Source of the DNA: Carposina sasakii
Taxonomy: Eukaryota; Arthropoda; Insecta; Lepidoptera; Carposinidae
DNA: 64,000 nucleotides
NCBI GenBank assembly: GCA_014607495.2
Contig: CP053159.1
Location: 2,239,501-2,303,500, forward strand
Reading direction: 5' to 3'
Shown here: piece after piece, positions 55,839 to 64,000 of the stretch
Numbering within the stretch: the first letter of the stretch is position 1
How the letters are laid out: each line of letters opens with the position of its first letter
Made by a program: the position numbers and the translations under genes
The notes under the pieces: generated by a model
Told to the model about the DNA's origin: nothing
Database searches by the model: none
What the model saw: the letters and a program-made list of their open reading frames with translations, nothing else

Positions 55839-57146
55839 TATCAATGGTTTGTCGCAAGCTAGCATTGGCCACGAAAAATGTGATCAACGTCCATAGGTTG
55901 ATACTTCCAACATTCAAACCTAGCTTATACCCTCAGCTCATGGCGAGTGGTCAAAGGGAACGTAGATTTGCTTTTTGTACCAAGCCCGTTGGTTGATAAA
56001 CTAAAAAAAAAACGAAAGTTAAATTTGATTAACTAATTTCAGTTATTATGATGTGTAGTTCAATTACAGAAATGTGCAGCTAGTTAAAAGGTACAATAAA
56101 GCTCCTCGAGTGAGGGTATCTCAGAGAATATCAGAGCCAAAGTAGGGCACCTAGAAAGGTCAGTGTATATATAATATATAGGTATAGGTATAAACATAGA
56201 GGGTCAAAAAACTTGTATTGTAAAGCGAATGGAGTAATTATGTAGTCGCCTCTTCGATCAAATGTCGCCTGTATCTTTTGAGCTAAATAGCTCCTACTGC
56301 TACGCCGGTCGCAAGTAACAACTTATTAAAGATATAATTATTTAGAGAATGTTATTAAATGTGCTCCCATATAACAAAGAAAGTTATTTTATTGGTATAG
56401 CCTAGGTACCTTAACTTAGGTAATGAAGGAAAATCTGATATTTACTCTAGCTATTTGGCATTGGCATTTTGAGAAACAGTTTCCTACTATTAGTTAATTC
56501 TCTAAACATTTATTCGGGCGGCATTTTTCCAGCAAAATGTGCAGTTCACAGTCGCCCTTACGGCTTCAAAGGTGACTAAAAAACCCAACATTTAATGGGG
56601 AAAGGGACGAAATCAAAGGGCCTTTCTGGCTTATTACACGGTCCGGCGAGCATTAGGAGTAGTCTCTTGTTTCTGTGACGCAAACGTAGGGCTTTTGCGG
56701 CGTACAATTACTATGAGTGCCATATTGTCCCGATTGATTTGCCTGTGAGGCAGTGTAGAGACTCCTATAACAGGCTCGTATGTTGCCATTAGCTTATTAC
56801 GAGTACGTCGTGGTCTAATAGGAATGAGATCGTCTGACCGTATCTTGATTGGTAAGGTAAGTATTTGTAGTTTAGTCCTACCAAAGGGCTAGTTCTTTGA
56901 GAAGTAGTAAATCTTATAAGGTACAGGAGCGTAGCTACTGCCGTATCAATTACACGAGGACCCCAACGTGCGTAAGCAAAAATTAAGTAAACCTTTTCTT
57001 TCTTTTGTAAGAAATCTTTACTGTTCCTAAGGGCCCCCAAACAAATTTTTATACGGGGCTCCGCCAAGGCACGCTACGCTTCTGATAAGGTATTTCAAAT
57101 TGACAATGGAAAGTTTTTTCTTAAACTTAGTTTTTTTTTTTTATAA
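55839..57146. other. Non-coding
   Basis: No gene or repeat recognised. The minus-strand ORF 56789-57067 looks like chance. Confidence 0.4.
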
Positions 57147-57368
57147 ACTTCACTTCACAACACATTGACCTAGTCCCACACTAAGATCCCTAAGGTCTTG
57201 TGTCGTGGGTACTAAGCAACGGTATATAAATACATAGATAAGTATATAAACATCCATGACTCTGAAACAATCGTCGATATTCATCACATCAATGTTTGCA
57301 CCTACCGGGATTCGAACCCAGGACCTATGGCGTCGCAGGCAGGGTCACTACCAACTACACCAACACCC
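57147..57368 (-). mobile_element. tRNA-derived SINE (family F), copy 3
   Basis: Plus-strand GACCTAGTCCCACACTAAG, TCTTGTGTCGTGGGTACTAAG-type and CACCTACCGGGATTCGAACC through CACTACCAACTACACCAAC. The B-box (GGTTCGAATCCC on the minus strand) is the best preserved of the three copies. Confidence 0.75.
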
Positions 57369-57387
57369 ATGTAACATACATACATCA

Positions 57388-57570
57388 CAAATTTATGTAC
57401 CCCAAACGGGGTAGCCAGAACTTCACGATCAAAAAGGCCACACGTTAAGCATAGTCCGGACAGATGTAAACAATGACAATATGCTGGCTTATCGCAGGGA
57501 AAGCCCGAGTTCCTTAGTCGACTTTAACGACCTGGATAAGAGGAGCTGCAGCTGATGTAGATATTAGAAT
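57388..57570 (+). mobile_element. SINE-like repeat K, copy 7
   Basis: ATTTATGTACCCCAAACGGG, GTAGCCAGAACTTCACGATC, AGCATAGTCCGGACAGATGT, GGCTTATCGCAGGGAAAGCC and GAGCTGCAGCTGATGTAG parallel the copy at 20003-20195. Confidence 0.65.
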
Positions 57571-58081
57571 ACCCCCATCAGCACAGGAGCCCATTTAAAA
57601 AATTATCAAATCCAGTTTATGTATATTGCAAAGCGGATGGAGAGAAAATATATAGGGGTCAAATTAAATTTTACTATCATCGAAATTTTCCTCCAAATTT
57701 GACATTAACCAGCTGTCATTTTGCATATTGCCCGCGACATAGGTCTACCTACCTTCTACAAAACTTCGATTGATCTTATAACTACTGAGTTCAAAGACCC
57801 GGCCCCCGAATAAAAAGGTCAGAAAAGCCGTCCCAAACTAATGGAGCAGATAGGAAAAACTTTAAAAGCTGCCGACTAAGCCTTTATGCTGGCTGGACCT
57901 TTTTCTGAGAAAACTGAATAGTAGTTAAACTTCTTATATGTATATAACAACGAGATGTGTGTTTGTCATAAATAGGTAAACTTGGTACATATACATATTT
58001 AAGTTTATATTGAGAACTTTATTACCTACTATATAGATATACTATAAATATAGATAGTAATAAAATTTTTCATGTTATAGT
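57571..58081. other. Non-coding spacer
   Basis: Nothing recognised. Confidence 0.4.
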
Positions 58082-58856
58082 AAAGGAGGATGGGCAAAAA
58101 GTCCCCACCGACCAATAACGACCAGACGTATATCATTGGAAAGCTCTACTTTTTGTGACTATGAATTGTGTCTATTGTACGATTCTCAAATCGTTGTGTG
58201 AAAAAAGTTATAGCTAAAAGAAATCTTAAAAAATAGAAAAATACATTTTTTTTCCTTTTTCACTTAAGAGGCGAGTACTTTTTTAAGTACATGGTGATCT
58301 TATAAAGATATGATTAAAACAAAATGGTAAAATAGTGATAAAAATAGTCTATTACGAGTACATAGATAGTATTGTATGAGTATACATACAGGTTGATTTT
58401 TTGTCGTCAATATTTGCGAATACTACGTATTTTTTTTGTCAACAGGAATATTATTCTCCATGAAAGTATAACTGGGAAATGTCTGATTTCCAAGATATTA
58501 TGAGCCAAACCAAAAAACAACACCCTGTATACATACATAAGTCTTTGAAAGACAATTTATAGGTTGTCCACTATCACAACATTTAGAAATGTGGCAGGAC
58601 CAGTGTTTAAAGGCTGATATCTCGCAGGTTACTAACCTAACTATTCAAGACATAACAAAACCTTTCAAGATAAAGTACTTAACTTTTAAGCAAAAATCTG
58701 AATTCTTTTAGCTACAACTTTTTTCATACAACGATTTGAGAATCATCCCTATAGCAATAATAATTGATAGTCACAAAAAGAGCTTTTCAACGATATACGT
58801 CTAATCGGTATTGGCCGATGGGGACCCATCCCTACATTTTTGCCCATTATCCTTTC
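58082..58856. mobile_element. Large foldback/MITE element with a nested MITE
   Basis: The left arm (about 58082-58228: AAAGGAGGATGGGCAAAAA, AGACGTATATCATTGGAAAG, GATTCTCAAATCGTTGTGTG) is the inverted counterpart of the right arm (about 58704-58856: TTTTTGCCCATTATCCTTT, CTTTTCAACGATATACGTCT, CATACAACGATTTGAGAATC). Ends are AAAGGA / TCCTTT. The ~475-bp centre holds the MITE-A derivative at 58389-58527. No coding capacity. Confidence 0.75.
58389..58527 (+). mobile_element. MITE-A short derivative, copy 7
   Basis: CAGGTTGATTTTTTGTCGTC start and CAACACCCTG end, both TA-flanked, with the middle ~230 bp of MITE-A missing. It retains AACTGGGAAATGTCTGATTT. Confidence 0.75.
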
Positions 58857-60620
58857 TTTTAAAACGTCGTATTATATAATACATAATATAAGAGAACTTT
58901 GGATATTTTAAAACTATTTCAATGGGTTTATCGTGCGATAATGTAATATCAATAAATATCAAGTCCCAACTAAACTTTACAACAGTAAAATAAAAGAAAT
59001 GTGAAGTGAAAATATAAATTTTAGCAACATACTTTCAATGAAAACCAAAGTTTACGATATCGCCGAACTTACATTTGACTTTTATTGTGTCTAGTGACAT
59101 TTATAGTAGAAAAGCATTCCAGCTGTTCAAATATGAGCAGCTGACATGAAATGTAAGGAATGGAAGTAGTAGACAAACCAATACAAAACCAAGCAATAAA
59201 AAATAACTCTTATGTAAATGATAAAACTGAACTTACCATCTCTTACCCGAGTGCTCCTATAGGAGTAGCAATCTCTAAGAATACGTTAAAAATCAGTATT
59301 AGTGGTAGTAGAGGAATAGCCAGCCTAATGTCGTAACTAGCTTCGGGCTTAATTGGCTAGGCTTCTCTCAAAATTGACGAGATATGGACTTAAACTGCGC
59401 ATCCGCGTAAACGGTAGAATTCCAATTTTCCCCGTTTCCTTAAAATTCCTTCCTTATCGGATGCCTATGTCATACAAAAAACACATTCTCCAAATTTTAG
59501 GTCTTTACGATCAGCGATCTAGGCTGTTCGTTGATCCGTCAGTCGTATGGGACAAAACGTTCTAAATAGGTATTAAAAAGAAGAAGAAGATTTAATGTAT
59601 ACGAATTTAGGGTATTGCATCCAGGTTCATCTTTGGATTCATGGCAGCGACATTGTTACGGATCCTGGCTCCGATCAAACAACTTGTCCGTAGCGAAAAA
59701 TAAATCGAAAATCTCAAACTCGACCCAGTTTACGAGTATATCGAGTATAAAATTTTATTCGATATGCTACGATTTTGTCAAATTCGAGTACAATTTCTTT
59801 AGTGATACTGTGCGTTGATATTACTTACACGAGAATAATATTGCGATAGTATTCTATCCCGCTTCAGATAATGTTCAATATTGTAAAAATAGTATATAGT
59901 CATTTCTATATTTAATTCAAAACCTTAGTCCTAATATTAATAAAGGTTTAGAAGAGCGGTTTAAATTGATACTACGATTGAAAACTTTGTCAAGTTGTTA
60001 CACAGTACATATTGGTAAATCATAATATAGCAATACAGTAATAGATCTCATGCTACGTTTAAAGATATAATCTTTTCAATACAATCACACATTTAATAGC
60101 CTAACCAACCCAGTATTCAGTAAGGATACACAAATTTGTTGCATTGGTATATTCGATACCCGTCCTCGGTGATATGTGTATAGAAACGGGTGTACAATAA
60201 GAGGCTACGGCTTACACGTGTCCGAACATCTAGAAATAAGGTACAGTTCATCTAGGTTAGATTTTTTTCCTTTTTTGTTATTTTTTAATCTAAAATCCTC
60301 GATTTCTTTTTTTCGATTAAATTGGAAAATCTCTTTTCTTCTGAAGATAATATGAAAAACTGTCGTGTTTTCGTCGTACGCATTTTACGCAGAATAAAGT
60401 GTCAAACACAAAACTGCTAAAATAGCACAAAAAATCGTTATTACTTTTAATTGTTGAATTGAAAGAAATATTTAATATGTGTTATAGATAAGTTCACATT
60501 CCTAATTTCTTTCTCCTTTCTATTTATCAATTTTAAGTTTAACAACAAATCTGCTAGATTTTGAGAAAGAGGCGTGATTTTTATGTCTGTTGTACAACAA
60601 CAGCAACTCAACTGACTGTA
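58857..60620. other. Non-coding, AT-rich
   Basis: No gene confidently seen. ORF 59353-59565 and ORF 59615-59818 lack recognisable domains. Confidence 0.4.
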
Positions 60621-60635
60621 GGGGAGACCGGGTAT

Positions 60636-60661
60636 GGTTGTCTCACGGGTTGGTTGTCACA
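60636..60661 (+). promoter_or_regulatory. Left subterminal motif pair (GGTTGTCnCA)
   Basis: GGTTGTCTCA (60636-60645) and GGTTGTCACA (60652-60661) lie 16 bp apart in the same orientation. Inverted copies sit at 63781-63790 and 63979-63988 near the right end. Candidate transposase-binding sites. Confidence 0.6.
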
Positions 60662-60841
60662 GAGGCCATAACAGAAAGCCGAACAATCGAATGAGTCTAA
60701 TAAACGGCGTTGCAGGAGCGCGAGAGCATCACCTCCCTCCCTACTTCACGTCAGTCCGCTCCGATATGCCGTGACGGTAGCATGTACATTTATTTTTTTT
60801 GCACAGTGAAAGTAAATTTTTGTGCTTTTGTGTCGAGCCTC

Positions 60842-61106
60842 GTAAGTATAAGTTAATTCATTAAAGTAATAATATTACTGTGCATTTAATGATGGTATAT
60901 ATGTGTTTTATGATATCGTAATATAGTTTTATTGATATCCATTGATTTAAATTTATTTTGGAGGTTATTTTTTATAAAGCATGTTCTGGGGCAGGTTGTC
61001 TCATATTCCCGGGGGCTGCTCGTCACATGTGACAACCTGCCCCCAGGTTGCTTGCTAACTTTATTTGTATTTTGTCTGTTTTGTTAAATAAACGTGTTTG
61101 TTTCAG
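60842..61106 (+). other. Predicted 5'UTR intron of the transposase gene
   Basis: The donor GTAAGTATA at 60842 matches the metazoan consensus. The acceptor TTTGTTTCAG ends at 61106, 14 nt before the ATG at 61121. Splicing would remove 265 nt, including the hairpin at 60988-61043 and the GTG-initiated extension of the frame. Confidence 0.55.
60988..61043. repeat. Hairpin of two subterminal motifs inside the predicted intron
   Basis: GGGGCAGGTTGTC (60988-61000) and its exact reverse complement (61031-61043) bracket 30 nt that include CCCGGGGGC. Each arm contains a GGTTGTC motif like those near the ends of the transposon. Confidence 0.8.
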
Positions 61107-61120
61107 TTCTAGTTATAATA

Positions 61121-63112
61121 ATGCCACGTGTTCACAAGAGGAAGTCTACTCGAGGGCTTGTTTTACCAGAATTGATGCTGCGTGCTGCGAGGGAAGTAAA
61201 AACCGATGAAAAATCTATAAGGTCTGTTGCGAAGGATTTTGGAATTAATTATCGCACCTTAACAAGGTATTGTAAAAAGTTTACTGCCGAAGAGATTAGC
61301 AACATAGCCATATCAACACCATCTACAAAAATAGGCTACCAAAAAAATCGACAGATTTTTACCGATGAACATGAAGCAGAGTTGGAAAAATACTTACTTC
61401 TGGCTTCAAGTGTTTATTTCGGGTTGTCTCCCAAGGAAGTTCGGAAAATAGCGTTTCAACTTGCTATGTCTAATAAATTGAAGGTGCCAAAGTCTTGGGA
61501 ATTTAACCAGCTAGCTGGCTATGATTGGTTTACGTCATTTTTGAAGCGACACCCTTCTTTATCAATTAGAACACCTGAAGCCACCAGTTTGGCTCGAGCC
61601 ACAAGCTTTAATCCACATAATGTTAAAAGCTTTTTCGACAACCTTGAATCAGTAATTAAACGGAATAATATTCAGGCACATGATATTTGGAACATGGATG
61701 AAACTGGGGTAACCACGGTTCAAAAACCAACCAAAGTTATTGCGAAAAAAGGATTTAAGCAAGTCGGTACTATTACCTCAGCTGAAAGAGGTACATTAGT
61801 TACCTTAGCTGCTGCTGTTTCGGCAGTCGGCAATTCAGTTCCTCCATTTTTTGTTTTTCCGCGTGTCCATTTCAAAGACCATTTCATACGAGATGGACCA
61901 ATTGGCTGTAAAGGAGGCAGTAATCCATCAGGTTGGATGACAGAAGAGTTATTTGTTGATTTCCTAAAACATTTTCATAATCACGTAAAATCAACTAAGG
62001 AAAAACCATGTCTCTTGTTGTTAGACAACCACAGCTCTCACCTATCCATTGAAGGATTAAACTTTGCGAAGGAAAATGGCATAGTAATGCTATCTTTCCC
62101 ACCTCACTGTACGCATCGCCTGCAACCTTTGGACAGGTCGGTTTATGGACCTTTAAAGAAATACATTAACAGCGCGATGGATCAATGGATGGTAAATCAC
62201 CCAGGACAGCAAATGACCATATACGAAATCCCAGGCATAATTGCACAAGCTTTCCCTTTGGCGGCAACTCCATCCAATATTGTTGCAGGGTATAAGACCT
62301 GCGGGATTTGTCCATTTAACAGGGACATATTTCAAGAGCATGATTTTATGCCTTCGTCTGTTACTGATAGACCATTAATTACGGTTCATAATGACGAAAT
62401 TACGACCGACGACGTCGAGAATCAAAACGATAATTCAGTCCTTAATCGTCCTTTAATGCCTGAAGTTCACAACAGTGGCCCTGATGAACTTGTTTTAAGT
62501 CCATCTCTCCTTGATGACCCTGCATTGACTAAACATGATATCCCCGACCTTGATGTTCGTGCTCTGACGCCAAAAGATTTGATAGACTTACCAACGCCAG
62601 GAACATCGTTTCAGTATCAAGTTCCAAAGGAGCCTATGGCAATACCTGGCCCAAGTGGCGTAAGAACATCTCTAATTATATCGCCGCAAGTTTTGAAACC
62701 ACTACCAAAAGCACCACCGCGTAAGTCGCAGCGAGTTGACAAAAGAAAATGTAAATCTGCAATACTAACAGATACCCCAGAAAAGACCTATTTAGAAGAG
62801 AAAAAAAAGGAACAAGATGCTAAGAAAAGGAAAGTAAAATGTACGTTGAGCGAGAAGAAAGAAAAGAAAAAGGTTTCTAAAGAATTGAATAGGGTTTCAA
62901 AAGTTAATAAAATTGAGAAAAAATCAGTTGACAACGAAGATGACAAAGAGGATGAAGATTTCTGCTTAGTCTGCTTGTCACCATTCTCAGCTAGCAAGTC
63001 TAGAGAAGTTTGGATCCAATGCCAAAGTTGCAAGTTTTGGGCTCATGAAGAATGCACCCCTGGACTACCAAATTACATTTGCCAAAATTGTGATTCTGAA
63101 TATTCAGACTAA
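61121..63112 (+). CDS. pogo/Tigger-like transposase with C-terminal PHD finger
   Basis: Predicted to cut and paste its own element in the nucleus. 663 residues from the ATG at 61121; the frame also reads upstream from GTG 61094, but that part lies in a predicted intron. An N-terminal psq-type helix-turn-helix spans about residues 18-54 (REVKTDEKSIRSVAKDFGIN). A CENP-B-type DNA-binding region spans about 78-160 (GYDWFTSFLKRHPSLSIRTP). A DDE_1-type catalytic core spans about 165-400. Acidic residues are D193 (NMDETGV), D302 (LLLLDNHSSH) and D338 (HRLQPLDRS), a DD35D spacing. A lysine-rich, likely nuclear-localising tract covers about 575-610. Residues 615-657 form a C4HC3 PHD-type finger: C615, C618, C634, C637, H642, C645, C654, C657. 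No stops or frameshifts, so the gene may be recently active or host-retained. Matching terminal repeats favour an autonomous transposon. Confidence 0.92.
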   Translation: MPRVHKRKSTRGLVLPELMLRAAREVKTDEKSIRSVAKDFGINYRTLTRYCKKFTAEEISNIAISTPSTKIGYQKNRQIFTDEHEAELEKYLLLASSVYFGLSPKEVRKIAFQLAMSNKLKVPKSWEFNQLAGYDWFTSFLKRHPSLSIRTPEATSLARATSFNPHNVKSFFDNLESVIKRNNIQAHDIWNMDETGVTTVQKPTKVIAKKGFKQVGTITSAERGTLVTLAAAVSAVGNSVPPFFVFPRVHFKDHFIRDGPIGCKGGSNPSGWMTEELFVDFLKHFHNHVKSTKEKPCLLLLDNHSSHLSIEGLNFAKENGIVMLSFPPHCTHRLQPLDRSVYGPLKKYINSAMDQWMVNHPGQQMTIYEIPGIIAQAFPLAATPSNIVAGYKTCGICPFNRDIFQEHDFMPSSVTDRPLITVHNDEITTDDVENQNDNSVLNRPLMPEVHNSGPDELVLSPSLLDDPALTKHDIPDLDVRALTPKDLIDLPTPGTSFQYQVPKEPMAIPGPSGVRTSLIISPQVLKPLPKAPPRKSQRVDKRKCKSAILTDTPEKTYLEEKKKEQDAKKRKVKCTLSEKKEKKKVSKELNRVSKVNKIEKKSVDNEDDKEDEDFCLVCLSPFSASKSREVWIQCQSCKFWAHEECTPGLPNYICQNCDSEYSD

Positions 63113-63201
63113 AAGAAAGTCTGACTATGATCTGATCTCATTAGGTTAAGAATTCTTAATTAAAAATATTCCGAGAGAGTTTAATGACTGATTAGAAAAT
63201 A

Positions 63202-63583
63202 CAGAGTGTTTTTTTGTGGCCACCCTTAACGAAGGGTACGTACTCTATACATCAAATAAAGTAAGTTTGTGCCAAAAAAAATGCTGGGAAAATTTTTTTT
63301 TTTCTTTTTTTAAATTTTAATTCCTTGATTGTGCGAAATTTATAGTGTCTAATGTTTATGTTAGTTTTTTTTATAGACCGATATTAATTATTTTTCGTGA
63401 AAAAATCCCGCTACGCGCGTCTATGTGCATTTATGCAGAAAAACGCAGTCTATTTACTCAACTTTGGACCCTAATATTTTGGAAACTAGACACTTCCCAG
63501 GTATGCTTCCATGGAGAAAAATGATCGTGATGATGAGGAGATTCCGTAGTTTTCGGGAACGTTGACGACCAAAAATCACCCTG
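63202..63583 (-). mobile_element. MITE-A, copy 6, nested in the pogo-like transposon
   Basis: A 382-bp TA-flanked inverted copy: CAGAGTGTTTTTTTGTGGCC left, GACCAAAAATCACCCTG right. It lies 90 bp after the transposase stop, inside the element's 3' region, and so inserted after the transposon arrived or arose. It carries an additional AATAAA (63255-63260) that could act as an early polyadenylation signal. Confidence 0.88.
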
Positions 63584-63780
63584 TATAGCATTAAAAAAGA
63601 TTAGTAATTTAATAAGTAGGTAGGTAACTTTGTTAATTTTTGTTGCCTAACAGAATTCTATGATTGTCTTGAGTACAGAAAAGATGTATATTATTAATAA
63701 TAAACACTCTTTTGATTTTAATAATTGTTCCTTTTTATAAACTTCCCCTAATTTGATATGTGACTACCTACCCCAGACAC

Positions 63781-63988
63781 TGTGACAACCATCCCTGACC
63801 TGGGGTTAAAAGTCACACTTCTCTTTTTCACAAAAAAAATTAAATATTTTCTCAATAGACAATATTAGAGAAAAAGACTTAAATATTTTTATTATTAGGA
63901 TAATTACACTATCCATTGGTATACAAATGTCATTCCTAAACGATGAACTTTGGTAGTTACATGAAAATTAATAAAAAATGTGACAACC
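63781..63988 (-). promoter_or_regulatory. Right subterminal motif pair
   Basis: TGTGACAACC at 63781-63790 and 63979-63988, each followed by CAT and C-rich sequence, mirror the left motifs. Spacing (198 bp) differs from the left pair (16 bp). Confidence 0.6.
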
Positions 63989-64000
63989 ATACCCGGTCTC

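Larger units (their letters stand above)
60621..64000 (+). mobile_element. pogo/Tigger-like DNA transposon, near complete
   Basis: The left terminus GGGGAGACCGGGTATGGTTG (60621-60640) follows a TA at 60619-60620. The window's last ~20 bases, TGACAACCATACCCGGTCTC, are its inverted counterpart, so only the last few bases of the right end lie outside. The element carries one intact transposase frame (61121-63112), a predicted 5'UTR intron, a polyadenylation signal AATAAA at 63699-63704, subterminal GGTTGTCnCA motifs, and a nested MITE-A at 63202-63583. The TA target and DDD transposase fit the pogo group of Tc1/mariner. Confidence 0.9.

Noticed and set aside
61094..61120. N-terminal extension of the transposase from GTG at 61094
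   Set aside because: GTG is not a normal eukaryotic start; this stretch crosses a strong splice-acceptor-like sequence ending at 61106, and the first ATG is at 61121.
62153..63033. Minus-strand ORFs inside the transposase gene
   Set aside because: They are antisense shadows of the well-supported plus-strand coding region.
10373..63583. MITE-A array read as a CRISPR-like or satellite repeat
   Set aside because: Copies are widely and irregularly spaced, in both orientations and each TA-flanked, as expected for independent transposon insertions.

Overview
This is eukaryotic, insect-type DNA, most likely from a moth or butterfly (Lepidoptera). The evidence is an AT-rich background, almost no long open frames, and a dense mixture of repeat families of the kind that fill lepidopteran genomes: TA-flanked MITEs with CAGGGTG ends, hAT-like and Harbinger-like MITEs, tRNA-derived SINEs, and RTE-like and Jockey-like LINE fragments. 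I cannot name the species. No bacterial operons, CRISPR arrays, rRNA genes or convincing functional tRNA genes are visible.

Only one long gene is intact: a transposase at 61121-63112. It lies in a nearly complete pogo/Tigger-like DNA transposon that starts at 60621 and runs to the right edge of the window. The 663-residue protein has an N-terminal psq/CENP-B-like DNA-binding region, a D193/D302/D338 catalytic triad, a lysine-rich tract and a C-terminal C4HC3 PHD-type zinc finger. The element has matching terminal inverted repeats, six copies of a subterminal motif that are candidate transposase-binding sites, and an apparent 5'UTR intron. A later MITE insertion sits between the stop codon and the right end.

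The best host-gene candidate is on the minus strand at 41.2-41.4 kb. An Inr-like TTAGTT and a DPE-like AGACG are spaced exactly as in TATA-less insect promoters. Downstream are a 72-nt leader and a 42-codon GC-rich open exon ending at a possible but weak splice donor. If real, the repeat-filled 41 kb to its left would be intron 1 and the right side would be upstream DNA. No second exon was found with confidence.

The rest is repeat-rich non-coding DNA. Approximate layout: 0.5-5 kb SINE/LINE debris with a retroposon-like insert in another repeat; 6.9-10.7 kb MITEs (B1, hAT-like D1, E1, E2, A1); 11.2-12.8 kb a Jockey-like RT fragment abutting an antisense RTE-like tail; 14-20 kb MITE fragments and a local duplication; 24.3-24.6 kb a hairpin MITE inside a LINE-type repeat; 30-34 kb MITE-A, -B and -C copies and D2 nested in a SINE-like repeat; 36-40 kb further copies and a GC-rich hairpin; 45-50.5 kb a possible 2.46-kb Harbinger-like element holding several younger insertions; 53.5-58.9 kb a small ORF cut by a MITE, LINE/SINE tails and a large foldback element. 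Family letters (A, B, C, D, E, F, H, I, J, K) are my own labels for families recognised by repeated copies within the window. Calls without a named superfamily rest only on internal repetition.
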